Shown here one piece after another: positions 7,523-17,094 of a DNA stretch of 64,000 bases. Numbering within the stretch: the stretch's first letter is position 1; the number at the start of each line of letters is the position of its first letter. The DNA lies in NCBI RefSeq assembly GCF_031656915.1, contig NZ_CP134227.1, positions 2,418,001 through 2,482,000 on the forward strand. Direction: 5' to 3'. The stretch is from Nocardioides marmorisolisilvae (lineage in GTDB: Bacteria; Actinomycetota; Actinomycetes; Propionibacteriales; Nocardioidaceae). The position numbers and the translations under genes are program-made. A model generated the notes under the pieces. The model had not been told where the DNA came from. It did no database searches and was given only the letters and a program-made list of their open reading frames with translations.

Positions 7523-7812
7523 TGACCCGCGTGGTCGTCAACCACCTGCGGCTCGCGGCACCGCTGACGGAGTCGGTCATCGGTGCTGCCGGCGAGGTCT
7601 GTGAACAGATCCTCGCCGCAGGCGCACGATCCGTCAGCGTCGTGCAAGTCGACGACGGCCACGCGATCCTCGTCCTGAGCTTCCCTGACAAGGAGACCGA
7701 GGAGCGGGTCTCCACCGACATCGGCGGACCCTGGATGCGAGAGCACCTGCTCCCGCTGCTCTCCGGACCGCCCGAGCGCAGTTCAGGGGTGCTGGTCGCC
7801 GGGACGCCATAG
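7522..7812 (+). CDS. hypothetical small protein, second gene of the MarR-linked pair
   Basis: A 96-residue protein (MTRVVVNHLRLAAPLTESVI) that I cannot assign. It has an alternating strand-helix-strand pattern, with SVSVVQVDDGHAILVLSFPD as the most strand-like part. It could pair with the preceding gene product as a heterodimeric alpha/beta-barrel, but that is only a guess from size and coupling. The ATG shares a base with the upstream stop, so the two are co-translated. No signal peptide or membrane segment is seen. Confidence 0.5.
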   Translation: MTRVVVNHLRLAAPLTESVIGAAGEVCEQILAAGARSVSVVQVDDGHAILVLSFPDKETEERVSTDIGGPWMREHLLPLLSGPPERSSGVLVAGTP

Positions 7813-8147
7813 AGATCCGCACTTGCCTTGAGTCGCGACCGCCTTGACTCGAACGGGAGACGACCATCAAAAGTGGTGTCCGGCAAGCTCGCTGCCACCG
7901 GTGACGACCCGAACCGGATCGACGTGGGCGAGACGTCCGTCGAGGAGCACCACGCACTGCCGACGCCGGAACGCCGATGCGCAGATTCTGGTGCGATCCG
8001 CCAAGAAAACCCATGGTTTGGGGGCCCGATATGGCCATGAAGTGCCAAACTGAGGACGTCGCGACCACCCCGCCGAGGTTGGTCGTGGCCGATCAATCTG
8101 ATCCACCTGTGCTGGCTCTCCACCAACGACCTCGAGGAGTGTTCCGG
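7813..8147. other. 335-bp gene-free stretch
   Basis: No convincing gene, RNA or repeat was found. Short open frames on both strands lack ribosome binding sites and family resemblance. The last 15 bases hold GAGGAG (8134-8139), the ribosome binding site of the DUF981 gene. Confidence 0.5.
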
Positions 8148-8897
8148 ATGGATTTCATGCCCCTGAACAACACCATAGTCGGGCTGGCCGCGGGAATCGG
8201 ACTGATCGGGATCGCCCGAATCGTCTGGAAGTTGCAGGTGTCCCCCTCGGTCCCAGATGAGACCTGGGTCGAGGGATTCTCCGCGGAGGGCTGGGCACTC
8301 GTTTTCGCCCCGGCCGGATTCATCCTCACGGCGATGGGCCTGGCGATCACCATCGGCTGGCCCTACCGCATCCCGGCCGTGTTCGACGCGAACATCCTGT
8401 TCGGGGAGCCCGCGCTCGGGTTCGGTGCGCTGCTGCTCGCCGCCGCGTTCTATCTGTGGAAGGAACGTGGCATCGTCAGCCGAGCCAGGCTTTGGCGCAC
8501 CCTAACGCCTGTCTCTCTGTACATCTTCGCTCTCGGATTGATGATGGGTGCGTGCGCTATCTCCTGGTGGCGCTATGAGCTCGGCGCCGCACCGCCGACA
8601 GAACCGATCAGCGGCACGATCGTGGGCGGTCACCCGCTGATCGAGTCCATCCCGCTGTTTGTCCTGTACGGCCTGGTCGCACTCGGCGCCCTCCTGTTTC
8701 CCCTGCTGACGGCCGGACGGGCCAGTGGTCGCAACGCCGGATGGTTGACCCCACAAAGGCAAGCCACCATCGGGACGATCATCTATTGGACCTGGCTGAT
8801 CGCCGGCGTGGTCTTCATGTTGTTCAGCGCCCTGAACTACTACACACACATCGGGTCCCTGCAAAACGACAACATGCACACGCACTACAAGTGGTAG
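8148..8897 (+). CDS. DUF981 family integral membrane protein
   Basis: A 249-residue polytopic membrane protein of unknown function. The N-terminus, DFMPLNNTIVGLAAGIGLIG, matches the DUF981 pattern, in which a conserved N-T pair begins the first membrane helix. About six or seven hydrophobic helices follow, among them WALVFAPAGFILTAMGLAIT, LGFGALLLAAAFYLW and TIIYWTWLIAGVVFMLFSAL. The C-terminus is His-rich (NDNMHTHYKW). The ATG at 8148 has GAGGAG 8 nt upstream. The reading frame extends further up to 7977, but without a ribosome binding site. It stands alone in the ICE cargo zone. Confidence 0.65.
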   Translation: MDFMPLNNTIVGLAAGIGLIGIARIVWKLQVSPSVPDETWVEGFSAEGWALVFAPAGFILTAMGLAITIGWPYRIPAVFDANILFGEPALGFGALLLAAAFYLWKERGIVSRARLWRTLTPVSLYIFALGLMMGACAISWWRYELGAAPPTEPISGTIVGGHPLIESIPLFVLYGLVALGALLFPLLTAGRASGRNAGWLTPQRQATIGTIIYWTWLIAGVVFMLFSALNYYTHIGSLQNDNMHTHYKW

Positions 8898-9066
8898 ATC
8901 CACCCGCGGGCCGCCGTCCTAGCTCCGCGGATCACCAACAACGCAAGGGTGTGCACATCCACACTCAGAGCGCGAGCGGTCGCATCGCCCGCCAAAGTTC
9001 AAAACGGAGCGCGCAACCACCTCGACGCTCCGGCGAGGAGCCCCGTGAGGGGTCATCGTTCCGCCT

Positions 9067-9336
9067 TCAGGCGTCGGGTGCGGAATCCCAGTCGACCAGT
9101 TGACTCTTGATGGACAGCAACTGCCGCGGCTTTCCGGTGGAGTCGCCGAAGTGCCGGTAGGGGAACCCCACCGCGGCGATGCCAGCCCGCGCGAACCGTT
9201 CGGCGAACGCGTCGAGCCGCATCTCCCGGGTGGCGACCAGGCCGTGGCCGAGGATGACGACGGGCGGGCGTACGACGCCGCCCGGCAGAACAGCCACGCG
9301 GCGCAGGTGGCGGCAGGTGAGTGGCTGATTTGTCAT
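9067..9336 (-). pseudogene. truncated alpha/beta hydrolase (N-terminal fragment)
   Basis: An 89-residue open frame matching only the N-terminal quarter of an alpha/beta hydrolase of the dienelactone-hydrolase/acyl-transferase type. It contains the HG oxyanion turn (PVVILGHGLVATREMRLDAF) and the next strand (AAVGFPYRHFGDSTGKPRQL), and ends at QLVDWDSAPDA and a stop. Full-length members run to about 300 residues and carry the nucleophile G-x-S-x-G after the DW motif. That region and the rest of the triad are absent here. This looks like a remnant cut by deletion or insertion in the cargo zone, although a short expressed product cannot be excluded. Confidence 0.55.
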
Positions 9337-9631
9337 CTCTGGGACCGTGAGGCCCTCGCATTCAACGAGGAGTCGATCAGTCTTGCCGATCCGCTGACAC
9401 GTACGGCGTGACGCGATCTGCTGCTCAAGGCGTTGGCGTCGGTCCCCGGGCCAACGTGATCGGACTCGGGTGCGGCACGGCCCTTCGCACGCGCCTGGTC
9501 ACGCACTGATGCCTTGGGTGAGCGAAGTCGACGGCGTTGAGCCAAACGTCGGACGGCGATCGCCTGCGCGCAGTACGGTGCCTGCGGGGCGGGAACCGGT
9601 TTGGTGTGCGGACCAACGGAAGGTTGTCCTG

Positions 9632-10417
<786 letters not shown>

Positions 10418-10481
10418 GCGCCGTCTAGCCACGCGTTGACCAGAGGCGTGCCCACACGGCTACGGTGAGCGCAGATGCGGC

Positions 10482-13400
10482 TTACCGTCCCATCCCCAGG
10501 ACTGTGGCCGTTCGCGGGGATGGCGGTGGTGGAGGCGCGTCGTCGTCGCTGCGGTTGAGCACTTCGCGGCTCAGATAGATCTCGGCCTCGACTGAATGAC
10601 CGCCCGCGCGGAGAGTAGCGGCGAGGTCGAGTCGGGGCTTGTCCTCGTACGGCGCGGCTGCGATGGCGATCTGACTCGCCCACGCAGCCAACTCAATGTC
10701 TCGGCTTTCAAGACCGTGGGTAGCGACGATGTGAGCGACGTCGACGATGCCCGCGGTCAGGTACTGATCAACCGGAGTCTGCGCGAGCCATCCATAGCCG
10801 CCGGGGCGCTGCTGGTCGAACGGCACGCCACCAACGAGCTCCAAGGCGGCCCTTAGATCGTCGATACCCTCGGCACCGCGCGCTTGGCCGCGGGTCCGAA
10901 GCCGTTTGAAGAGACCTGCGTCGCAGAGCATCTTGTCGATCCGGTACAGCGGCACGCCTCGTGCCTTGGCGTGCGAGGACAGCGTCGCTTCCGGAAGGTA
11001 TGGCGCACCCGTGTCGGGATCGGTGCCCAGCCACCGGCGCAGGGTGTTCATTCGGCTGTGCATCGTGTTGTTCTGGACGCCGAAGGCTTCTGCGACCTGT
11101 TCGGTGGTGGCGCCGTCGTCATGAAGGGCCAGGTACGCGACCAGCTCGATGTAGTACGCGGGCCGGCGCGCTAGATCCACGGTTCGTTCGCCGCTGGCCT
11201 GGACCTCGAGTGGGCCAAGGACACGCAGCCTGGGTCGGTGCGTCGATTCGCTGTGCCACAGGTCGAGGTCTTCGTCGAGGGTGGGATCCAGCCTGCTGAT
11301 GCGTTCGGCCGTCGCATCGTCGACCTGCGGTGCAAGCACCTCGACGTCATCAGCGGTGGTTGCAGCCGCTTGGACGTAGCGCTGGGTGGGAGCCATCAGC
11401 AGTGAGTGCTCGGGCGTATCCGCGTTCCGCGGGCTGGTGTGTTCTGGGAGTAGGGCGCCGGCGGCGTCGCTGATACCGACGGTCGCGGTGGAGCTCGAGT
11501 CCGCGGGCATTGCGGTATCGGTGCCTGGGTCGGCATCGGTGCCGGGTGTTGCATCTGGGGTGCGGGCGGGATCGGTGAGCAGGGCAGCCAGGGTTCGGCC
11601 CTGCTCGGCCGTGAGTTGGTTCGCGCTCAGGTCGGTGCCGTCGAGCAGCAGATGTCCGTGAGCGTCCAGCTCGATGGTCCGTGCCCCCGCGATCAGCTCG
11701 GCGCCGCCGGCCAGGACCAGCGCGGCGGCCGAGCGGCTCGGGCTCAGGCACAGCTCGTCGAGCAGGCCCGCGATCGCTGCCTGGTCCGGGGTGACGGCGG
11801 TGATCCGGATCTGAGGGGTCCACGCTTCTGCGCCGCGGCCGTCGAGGCGGGCTTGCAGCACGCTGGCACCGGTCATGGTGAGTGCCTCGCGCATCCGTCG
11901 TACCGCCTTGCCGAGGGATTCCAGGTCGGGGCCCTGCTCGGGGTGCAGTCGCGAAGGGTTCAGGGCGGGTAGCTCGGGCGCGAATCCACTGATCGCGATG
12001 TCGACGTCATCGGACCACTTGTTGAGCGCCAGCTCGGCGGCGATGAATCGGGCGAGGTTCTCACACCGCTCAGCGTCGCCTCCCAGGTGCAGGACTCCGG
12101 CGCATTCCAGGTCCAGCAACCAGGTGGCGCCGAAGGCATCGATGCCGACGGCGACAAGTGCCGGGTAGGGAGCGGTCGCGTCGGTCTCCTGCAATCTGAC
12201 GCTGCGGTCCAGTGACCATCTCCGATTGCCGTCGACGCTGCTCCACGGGGCGGGCGGCGGTGCCGTCGCGGGTTGATCGAGGATCAGATCGATCCGGTCG
12301 TCGGCGAGCCGCACCGCTCGTAACTCGGGAAGCTGGCCTCCTGTGCGGGCGATGTCGCTCGCGAGGTTTCGCAGGGCGAGGTCCAGGTCATGGGCCGCAG
12401 CCGCTCCGGCGGCACCGATGGAGCGGACCACGGACTCCGCGGGGACCAGGTCGTGCCGCGTCGGGGCGATGGCGCTCCCTGACCGGCGGCCGCGGAACCG
12501 CCGACGTCGTTCGGCCATGAACGCAGCCAGCACCCCGCCGGCGAGCAGCATGCCGCCACCGGCCAGGGCAGCCACCAAGCCGCTGTCATCGCTCGGTCGC
12601 GGGGCCTGGCGGGCCGCCGCATCGCGGGATGACTGCTGGCCGCCCTCGGTGGGCCGGTTCGACCGGTGAGCGCTGGGCGCGCCCGACCGCTGTGGAACGC
12701 GCTGGTTCGGTAGGGCGGCCGGCACCGGGGCGGACGGCGCTGAGTTGTCGTCGACGCGTGTGCGCCGGTCCGGGGCTTCGTCGTACCGAGGACGGACGGG
12801 GGCATTCGGCGTGGTGGTCGGCCCGCGGTGTGCGTATGCCCGTCCGTCTGGTGGCGTGGGAAAGGACGTGGGCTCGACGGGGATGCGCAGGTGCTGGCCC
12901 GGGTAGATCAGGTCCGGGTCGCTGATCCGCCCCCGGTTTGCGTCGTAGAGACGCGGCCACTCCTCGCCGTCGCCGTAGGCGGACTCGGCGATCCCCGACA
13001 GCGTGTCGCCGGCTTCCACGACAGTCCATCCGGAGCCGCTGGATGCGGCAGCCCTGCCGGTTGCGGCCCGTCCAGGGATGCGCAGCGGCCAGCCTGGCTG
13101 GAGATCCCCGGCTGGGTCGAATCGTCGACCATCAGGCATGACCCGGTGCTGGTTGAGGTCAGCGATCTCGCGCCAGCGCTCCCCGGCTCCGAGGTTGCGC
13201 TCGGCGATTGCCCACAGGCTGTCGCCCTTGCGGACCTCGACGAGTCGGCTCACCGATGGGGTCTGGTGCGACCGCCTTGCGACGGGCTGCACGCCGACAT
13301 CGGCGGAGTCCGGTCCCTGCTGCCCTGGCGCCGTTGGCTCGATGGCGGTTGTCGCCGCTGTCGCTGCACCATGCGCGGGCGGAACTGTGGTGCTGGCCAC

Positions 13401-13760
13401 GGTCGCCGTAACGCCGACGGCTACCACGGCCTGGATCAGCAGCCGGGCGAGGCTTTGTTGGCTGGCGAAGGTGCCGGGGACGGTGGCCATCCACTGTGCG
13501 GAACGACCGGCCGCGATACGAACCTCGGCGAGTGCCTCGACACACAGGCAGAGCATCGTCTGGGCCCAGAAGAGCCATACCACAACGGCAAGCAGGCCGA
13601 GCAGCGCATCGTTGGTCACCGGATCGGACCAGCTCCAGTCGGTTCCTGGCAGCGGGTTGCCGATGGTCTCGATCAGCAGTGCGGGCACGCCGAGGCCGAT
13701 CGCGACGATGATCACGAGGGCGACGACTGCCTTCAACCATGGTGCCAGGCGTTGGGTCAT
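10482..13760 (-). CDS. membrane protein with LysM domains and a C-terminal SARP/BTAD-type regulator
   Basis: A 1092-residue chimera and the last gene of the Tad-type operon. Three N-terminal hydrophobic segments lie near residues 10-30, 52-75 and 107-122. They are followed by two LysM peptidoglycan-binding domains at about 173-232 (VRKGDSLWAIAERNLG) and 243-300 (VVEAGDTLSGIAESAYG), a Pro-rich linker, another membrane segment near 392-413 (LVAALAGGGMLLAGGVLAAF), a long unassigned region, and from ~843 a winged helix (LRVLGPLEVQASGERTVDLA) plus a BTAD-like helical repeat domain ending near 1080. The layout suggests a wall sensor linked to a cytoplasmic regulator. It overlaps the upstream gene by 4 nt. 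Similar proteins accompany Tad loci in actinobacteria; DNA binding is inferred, not shown. Confidence 0.75.
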   Translation of the reverse strand: MTQRLAPWLKAVVALVIIVAIGLGVPALLIETIGNPLPGTDWSWSDPVTNDALLGLLAVVVWLFWAQTMLCLCVEALAEVRIAAGRSAQWMATVPGTFASQQSLARLLIQAVVAVGVTATVASTTVPPAHGAATAATTAIEPTAPGQQGPDSADVGVQPVARRSHQTPSVSRLVEVRKGDSLWAIAERNLGAGERWREIADLNQHRVMPDGRRFDPAGDLQPGWPLRIPGRAATGRAAASSGSGWTVVEAGDTLSGIAESAYGDGEEWPRLYDANRGRISDPDLIYPGQHLRIPVEPTSFPTPPDGRAYAHRGPTTTPNAPVRPRYDEAPDRRTRVDDNSAPSAPVPAALPNQRVPQRSGAPSAHRSNRPTEGGQQSSRDAAARQAPRPSDDSGLVAALAGGGMLLAGGVLAAFMAERRRRFRGRRSGSAIAPTRHDLVPAESVVRSIGAAGAAAAHDLDLALRNLASDIARTGGQLPELRAVRLADDRIDLILDQPATAPPPAPWSSVDGNRRWSLDRSVRLQETDATAPYPALVAVGIDAFGATWLLDLECAGVLHLGGDAERCENLARFIAAELALNKWSDDVDIAISGFAPELPALNPSRLHPEQGPDLESLGKAVRRMREALTMTGASVLQARLDGRGAEAWTPQIRITAVTPDQAAIAGLLDELCLSPSRSAAALVLAGGAELIAGARTIELDAHGHLLLDGTDLSANQLTAEQGRTLAALLTDPARTPDATPGTDADPGTDTAMPADSSSTATVGISDAAGALLPEHTSPRNADTPEHSLLMAPTQRYVQAAATTADDVEVLAPQVDDATAERISRLDPTLDEDLDLWHSESTHRPRLRVLGPLEVQASGERTVDLARRPAYYIELVAYLALHDDGATTEQVAEAFGVQNNTMHSRMNTLRRWLGTDPDTGAPYLPEATLSSHAKARGVPLYRIDKMLCDAGLFKRLRTRGQARGAEGIDDLRAALELVGGVPFDQQRPGGYGWLAQTPVDQYLTAGIVDVAHIVATHGLESRDIELAAWASQIAIAAAPYEDKPRLDLAATLRAGGHSVEAEIYLSREVLNRSDDDAPPPPPSPRTATVLGMGR

Positions 13761-14167
13761 GGGGTGTCTTCCGTGATCGCAGTGGCGGTAGCGCTCTCGT
13801 GGATGGGAAGCGATCCGATGCCGATCACGCTCAGGATCCCGGTGCGCAAGGTCCCGTTGACCGTGACCCTCACGGTGGCTCCATGAACGCTCACGGTTCC
13901 GTGCATCCCGGCCGCGCGGAGGTAGTCGGAGCCGCGTTGTCGCGCCTGCGCCGCGGCGACGTAGTCATGACCGGACCGCACGGATGCACCAGACAGTGCA
14001 TCGGCGGCGGTCCGAGCGGCCTGGCCGGCTGCGCGGGCCGAGGCCAGACATGCGTCGACGAGTCGGCCGCCGTCGACGACGAGGCCCAGCAGCACGGTGA
14101 AGGCGCCCGCGATGATCAGCAGAGCCCATATCGATGCGCTTCCCTGGTCGGGTCTCTGGGCGTTCAT
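13757..14167 (-). CDS. TadG/Rv3654c-like pilus-assembly protein
   Basis: A 136-residue protein with a short polar leader, then SASIWALLIIAGAFTVLLGL and VVDGGRLVDACLASARAAGQ. This is the single hydrophobic helix plus small-residue-rich amphipathic helix typical of TadG-like proteins of Flp pilus loci. The rest is a small extracytoplasmic domain (HGTVSVHGATVRVTVNGTLR). It is coupled to both neighbours by 4-nt overlaps, upstream to a TadE-like gene and downstream to the LysM/BTAD gene. Probably a minor pilus or wall-associated component; its exact role in actinobacterial Tad systems is not established. Confidence 0.65.
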   Translation of the reverse strand: MNAQRPDQGSASIWALLIIAGAFTVLLGLVVDGGRLVDACLASARAAGQAARTAADALSGASVRSGHDYVAAAQARQRGSDYLRAAGMHGTVSVHGATVRVTVNGTLRTGILSVIGIGSLPIHESATATAITEDTP

Positions 14168-14613
14168 CGCAGTGTCCGGTGCTGTTCGATTGGGACCACT
14201 GCGGATGCGGTGAAGTCGCGGTGGCCGGGTAGTCCGAATCCGGTGATGTCGGAGAGGTCGGCGGTGCAGGTGACCAGAGCTTGGATGTGGCCGCCGGGCC
14301 TGAAGGCGTGGGTGTCGATGCGCACCGTCAGGTGGGCGCAGGAACGCCCGTGTTCGGCGAAGCTGCGGCGTGCGGCCGCTTCGCCGGCGGCGGATGCGGC
14401 ACTTGAGTCCTGGGTGAGTGAGGCAGCCCGGGCTGCGGCGTAGGCCGCCGCATTGGACTGTCCCCGGGCATCGACATAGCGGGCGCCCGCCGCAATCACC
14501 AGGATCGCTGCGACCAGGATCGGGGTGAGCAGGACCAACTCGATCGACATCGAGCCGTTCTCGCTACGCCGACCCTTCCGCCCCTCGGCAGTGCAGCCGA
14601 TCACTGGGCTCAT
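14164..14613 (-). CDS. TadE-like pseudopilin
   Basis: A 149-residue protein with the TadE-type N-terminus, GSMSIELVLLTPILVAAILV, in which a Glu five residues into the hydrophobic helix recalls prepilin-like cleavage sites (S-IE). The helix is followed by ARYVDARGQSNAAAYAAARA and an extracytoplasmic domain with two Cys (RSCAHL and LVTCTAD). The ATG at 14613 overlaps the upstream stop by 4 nt. A shorter product starting at the internal Met before SIEL is possible. Expected to be processed by a prepilin peptidase and to act with the Flp-like pilin. No such peptidase gene lies in this window. Confidence 0.65.
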   Translation of the reverse strand: MSPVIGCTAEGRKGRRSENGSMSIELVLLTPILVAAILVIAAGARYVDARGQSNAAAYAAARAASLTQDSSAASAAGEAAARRSFAEHGRSCAHLTVRIDTHAFRPGGHIQALVTCTADLSDITGFGLPGHRDFTASAVVPIEQHRTLR

Positions 14614-15038
14614 GGTTGGCCGCCCTGTGGTTGGGCGGCTGGGACGAAATGTTCGACCGGTCCTTCGAGATGGACGCGCACGCGCACGGGCAGGAACGGG
14701 ATGAACTCCTGGGTCCGGCCCGTGATCGTGATCGACGCCCTGTCCGGGCTGCGCGTCACCGATACACCGGTGTTGTCGATACCCGGGCCAAGGTGGGTCA
14801 GGTAGTCACGAGTCACGGCCCGGGCGCGGCTGGCTGATCCGTCGTACGCACTGGCTGCCGCAAGACCCTGCTCGGCGGCCGCGGTGGCGATGTGCTGGGC
14901 ATAGCTGCGCAGGGCGTACTGGAGCATCAGCAAAAGGACCAGGATCAGCATGCCGATGACCAGCATGAACTCGATCGCCACCGCCCCGCTCTGGTCACGG
15001 GCCGTGTGGTGTCGCATCGTGGGTGTGCGCATCGGCAT
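14610..15038 (-). CDS. TadE-like pseudopilin
   Basis: A 142-residue TadE-family protein with the motif DQSGAVAIEFMLVIGMLILV: the G-A-V-A-I-E-F signature, with Glu at position five after the processing site, followed by a hydrophobic helix. Then comes YALRSYAQHIATAAAEQGLA, the amphipathic helix usual in the family, and a ~70-residue outer domain. It lies 4 bp downstream of the Flp-like pilin gene and overlaps the next TadE-like gene by 4 nt. Likely a minor pilin of the Tad-type apparatus. Confidence 0.7.
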   Translation of the reverse strand: MPMRTPTMRHHTARDQSGAVAIEFMLVIGMLILVLLLMLQYALRSYAQHIATAAAEQGLAAASAYDGSASRARAVTRDYLTHLGPGIDNTGVSVTRSPDRASITITGRTQEFIPFLPVRVRVHLEGPVEHFVPAAQPQGGQP

Positions 15039-15042
15039 GGAG

Positions 15043-15246
15043 TCAGGGAGAGCCGAGCTTCTGGGTCTCTCCGGTGACGTAGGACTTGACCGCGGTCACC
15101 GCGATGGTGGCGATGGCGATCACGCCGAGCGCAACCAGCAGCCACTCCAGGGCCGTGAATCCTGCTTCGTTGCGGCCGGCGTGGCGGGCTGCGATTCTCG
15201 CGCGGAGCCAGCCCACCGCGAGTCGATAGGTGTCAATTGGGTCCAC
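15043..15246 (-). CDS. Flp-like pilin (short prepilin)
   Basis: A 67-residue protein that looks like the major pilin of the Tad apparatus: a short basic leader, then NEAGFTALEWLLVALGVIAI, where the G-F-T-A-L-E motif resembles a prepilin cleavage site with Glu at mature position five, then a single hydrophobic helix and a short polar tail (VKSYVTGETQKLGSP). Size and layout match Flp pilins. The GTG start at 15246 is chosen because AGGGGAG lies 4 nt ahead. A longer reading from 15342 has no such site and would run into the gene above. It lies 55 bp after tadC, the only sizeable gap in the operon, so it may have extra translation or its own promoter. Confidence 0.7.
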   Translation of the reverse strand: MDPIDTYRLAVGWLRARIAARHAGRNEAGFTALEWLLVALGVIAIATIAVTAVKSYVTGETQKLGSP

Positions 15247-15301
15247 GGTTCTCCCCTTTCCGAGATGTCGTTCGCCCCGTGGTTGATGTCGACGTGTGGG
15301 A

Positions 15302-16204
15302 TCAGCCCGAGAACAGCCGGGCGACTGATGGGTAGAGCTCATAGCTGAGGAAGACGAAGACCATGGCGATCAGGGCGAACTTCATCGACTCGGTCGCTCG
15401 GTTGGCGTCTGCCTCCGCATCGGCGACCCGCTGGTCGCGCAGCGTGGTGGCACGGGCGACAAGGGTCGCCCTCACCTTCGCGCCGTCCTCGTTGGCCAGT
15501 TCCAGCGCGCCTTCGAGGTCGCACAGCTCCGGCACCCCGATCCGGGCTCCCAGCCTGCCCAGCGCCACCCATGGAGTGATGCCGGAGAACCTGGCTCCCT
15601 CGATGGCGTCGCGGATCTCGGTGAAACCCCACCCGGTGCCGATCGCCGCCGCAGCGGGCAGTGCCTCGGCGTGACCTCGTCCCGCCTGCAGCGACATCGC
15701 CACCAGGTCCAGGTAGATCGACAAGGTACGGCGGAACTCCGCCCGCCGGCGGCGCGCCTTCTCGATCAGTTCACGATGCGCGACCAACACCATTGCCGCA
15801 GCAAGGCCCAGGCCGATCGCGACTCCGGCCGACAGCGGCAGCCCGACGCCCATGCCGTCGCCAAGGCCGACGATCACGATCGGCCCGAGGAAACCGGCGC
15901 CCACCAGCGCCAGCAGCCTGCTCAGATGCTCCTCGAGCCTGATCCCGGCCGCCGCAAGGTCCTGGCCCAGGTGTGGCAACCGGCTGTCACGCCGGGTGAC
16001 CTGCTCGGCGATGCGCTCGACCAGCCGCTGCGTCCAGGTGGTTGCCGGCGGCGCGGAAAGCTGCTGAACGCGCGAGGCCCGGGCCCGGGCCTGATCCCAG
16101 CGGCCCACCCCCGCGACCAGGTCCGTCCTCGGTGGAACCGCCAGGCGGTAGCCGTGGACCAGGGCGACCGCGATCAGCGCGCCAGCCAGCATGAACCAGA
16201 TCAT
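15302..16204 (-). CDS. tadC: TadC-like pilus assembly membrane protein
   Basis: A 300-residue type II secretion F-domain protein (GspF/TadC). It has an N-terminal membrane helix (MIWFMLAGALIAVALVHGYR), paired central helices (LLALVGAGFLGPIVIVGLGD and VAIGLGLAAAMVLVAHREL), the cytoplasmic F domain (RRTLSIYLDLVAMSLQAGRG, FSGITPWVALGRLG) and a final helix (FALIAMVFVFLSYELYPSVA). TadB and TadC form the inner-membrane platform on which the ATPase acts. The ATG at 16204 shares one base with the stop of tadB (TGATG). Length is usual for the family. Confidence 0.8.
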   Translation of the reverse strand: MIWFMLAGALIAVALVHGYRLAVPPRTDLVAGVGRWDQARARASRVQQLSAPPATTWTQRLVERIAEQVTRRDSRLPHLGQDLAAAGIRLEEHLSRLLALVGAGFLGPIVIVGLGDGMGVGLPLSAGVAIGLGLAAAMVLVAHRELIEKARRRRAEFRRTLSIYLDLVAMSLQAGRGHAEALPAAAAIGTGWGFTEIRDAIEGARFSGITPWVALGRLGARIGVPELCDLEGALELANEDGAKVRATLVARATTLRDQRVADAEADANRATESMKFALIAMVFVFLSYELYPSVARLFSG

Positions 16205-17094
16205 CAGCGGCCTCCGAGCGCGGCGAGACGCGGCTTGTAGGAGGCGATCTCGGTGAACTGGTCGGCATCGGTCAAGAACCGAGGCTGGGTCTCCGAGCGA
16301 GCCAGCGACCGCATCCGCATGAACGCGCCCAGGAACATCAACACCAGCAATGCCAGGACCAACTGGCCTATCGGCGAGGAGTACGGCGCCACCCAGCCGT
16401 GCGCGAAGACCGCCTGTACGGCGGCGAACCCCACCACACAGCCAGCGATGCGCTGAGCTTGGTGCCGCAACGCAGCCCGCTCATGTTCGACCTTGCGACG
16501 CATCTCCAGCTCGGAGCGTTCCGAGGAGGCCAACGCGGTGAGAATCCGCTCCAACCCGCCCGCCCGCTGGCGGGCATTCAACGTCAAGGCCGCCACCACG
16601 AGATCGGCTGCCGGGTCGTCCACATCGTCAGCGAAGTACGCAAGCGCCTCGGGCAGTGGGACACGGCCATCGAGCCGAGCGGTCAGATCACGCAGTGGCC
16701 GATCCAACAGCGATGGCGCAGCCGCCACCGTCGCCGGCAACGCCTGCTCCAGCCCAGCAGCTGCGCTGGCTGTATCGCGCAGCGATTCGGTCCAGATAGC
16801 AAGCGCCTCGATCTTGGCCAGCTGGTGGCGACCCTCGCTCGCGCCACCGAAGAGCTTCGGCCAAATGACCACCAGCACGACCGCGGCCGCCCCCGCTACT
16901 GGCCAACGTGTCACGCCAAGCACCACAAGTCCTACCAGCGGCGCGACCATGACCCGCCGCGGCCAACGGCTCCGGGGTCGAGAGCCGCGCGCCATCATCC
17001 CGGGCAGGAGGCTCTGTCCCAGTGCGAGGCGAGCCAATGCCACCAGACCTGCGCAGACAACCGCGACCGCGGCCGCGAATCCAGCCGCTTGCAT
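16204..17094 (-). CDS. tadB: TadB-like pilus assembly membrane protein
   Basis: A 296-residue F-domain protein paired with TadC. N-terminal helices (FAAAVAVVCAGLVALARLAL, VMVAPLVGLVVLGVTRWPVA) precede the F domain with the usual IEALAIWTESLRDTASAAAG signature, and two C-terminal helices (GCVVGFAAVQAVFAHGWVAP, IGQLVLALLVLMFLGAFMRM) follow. The start is set at the ATG at 17094, one base inside the tadA stop; the frame is open further upstream but there overlaps tadA. The product forms the membrane platform with TadC and is expected to couple ATP hydrolysis to pilin extraction. Confidence 0.8.
   Translation of the reverse strand: MQAAGFAAAVAVVCAGLVALARLALGQSLLPGMMARGSRPRSRWPRRVMVAPLVGLVVLGVTRWPVAGAAAVVLVVIWPKLFGGASEGRHQLAKIEALAIWTESLRDTASAAAGLEQALPATVAAAPSLLDRPLRDLTARLDGRVPLPEALAYFADDVDDPAADLVVAALTLNARQRAGGLERILTALASSERSELEMRRKVEHERAALRHQAQRIAGCVVGFAAVQAVFAHGWVAPYSSPIGQLVLALLVLMFLGAFMRMRSLARSETQPRFLTDADQFTEIASYKPRLAALGGR

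Noticed and set aside
7867-8106. 79-codon minus-strand frame between the MarR-linked genes and DUF981
   Set aside because: No ribosome binding site or family match; considered possibly an old transposase fragment but no motif supports it.
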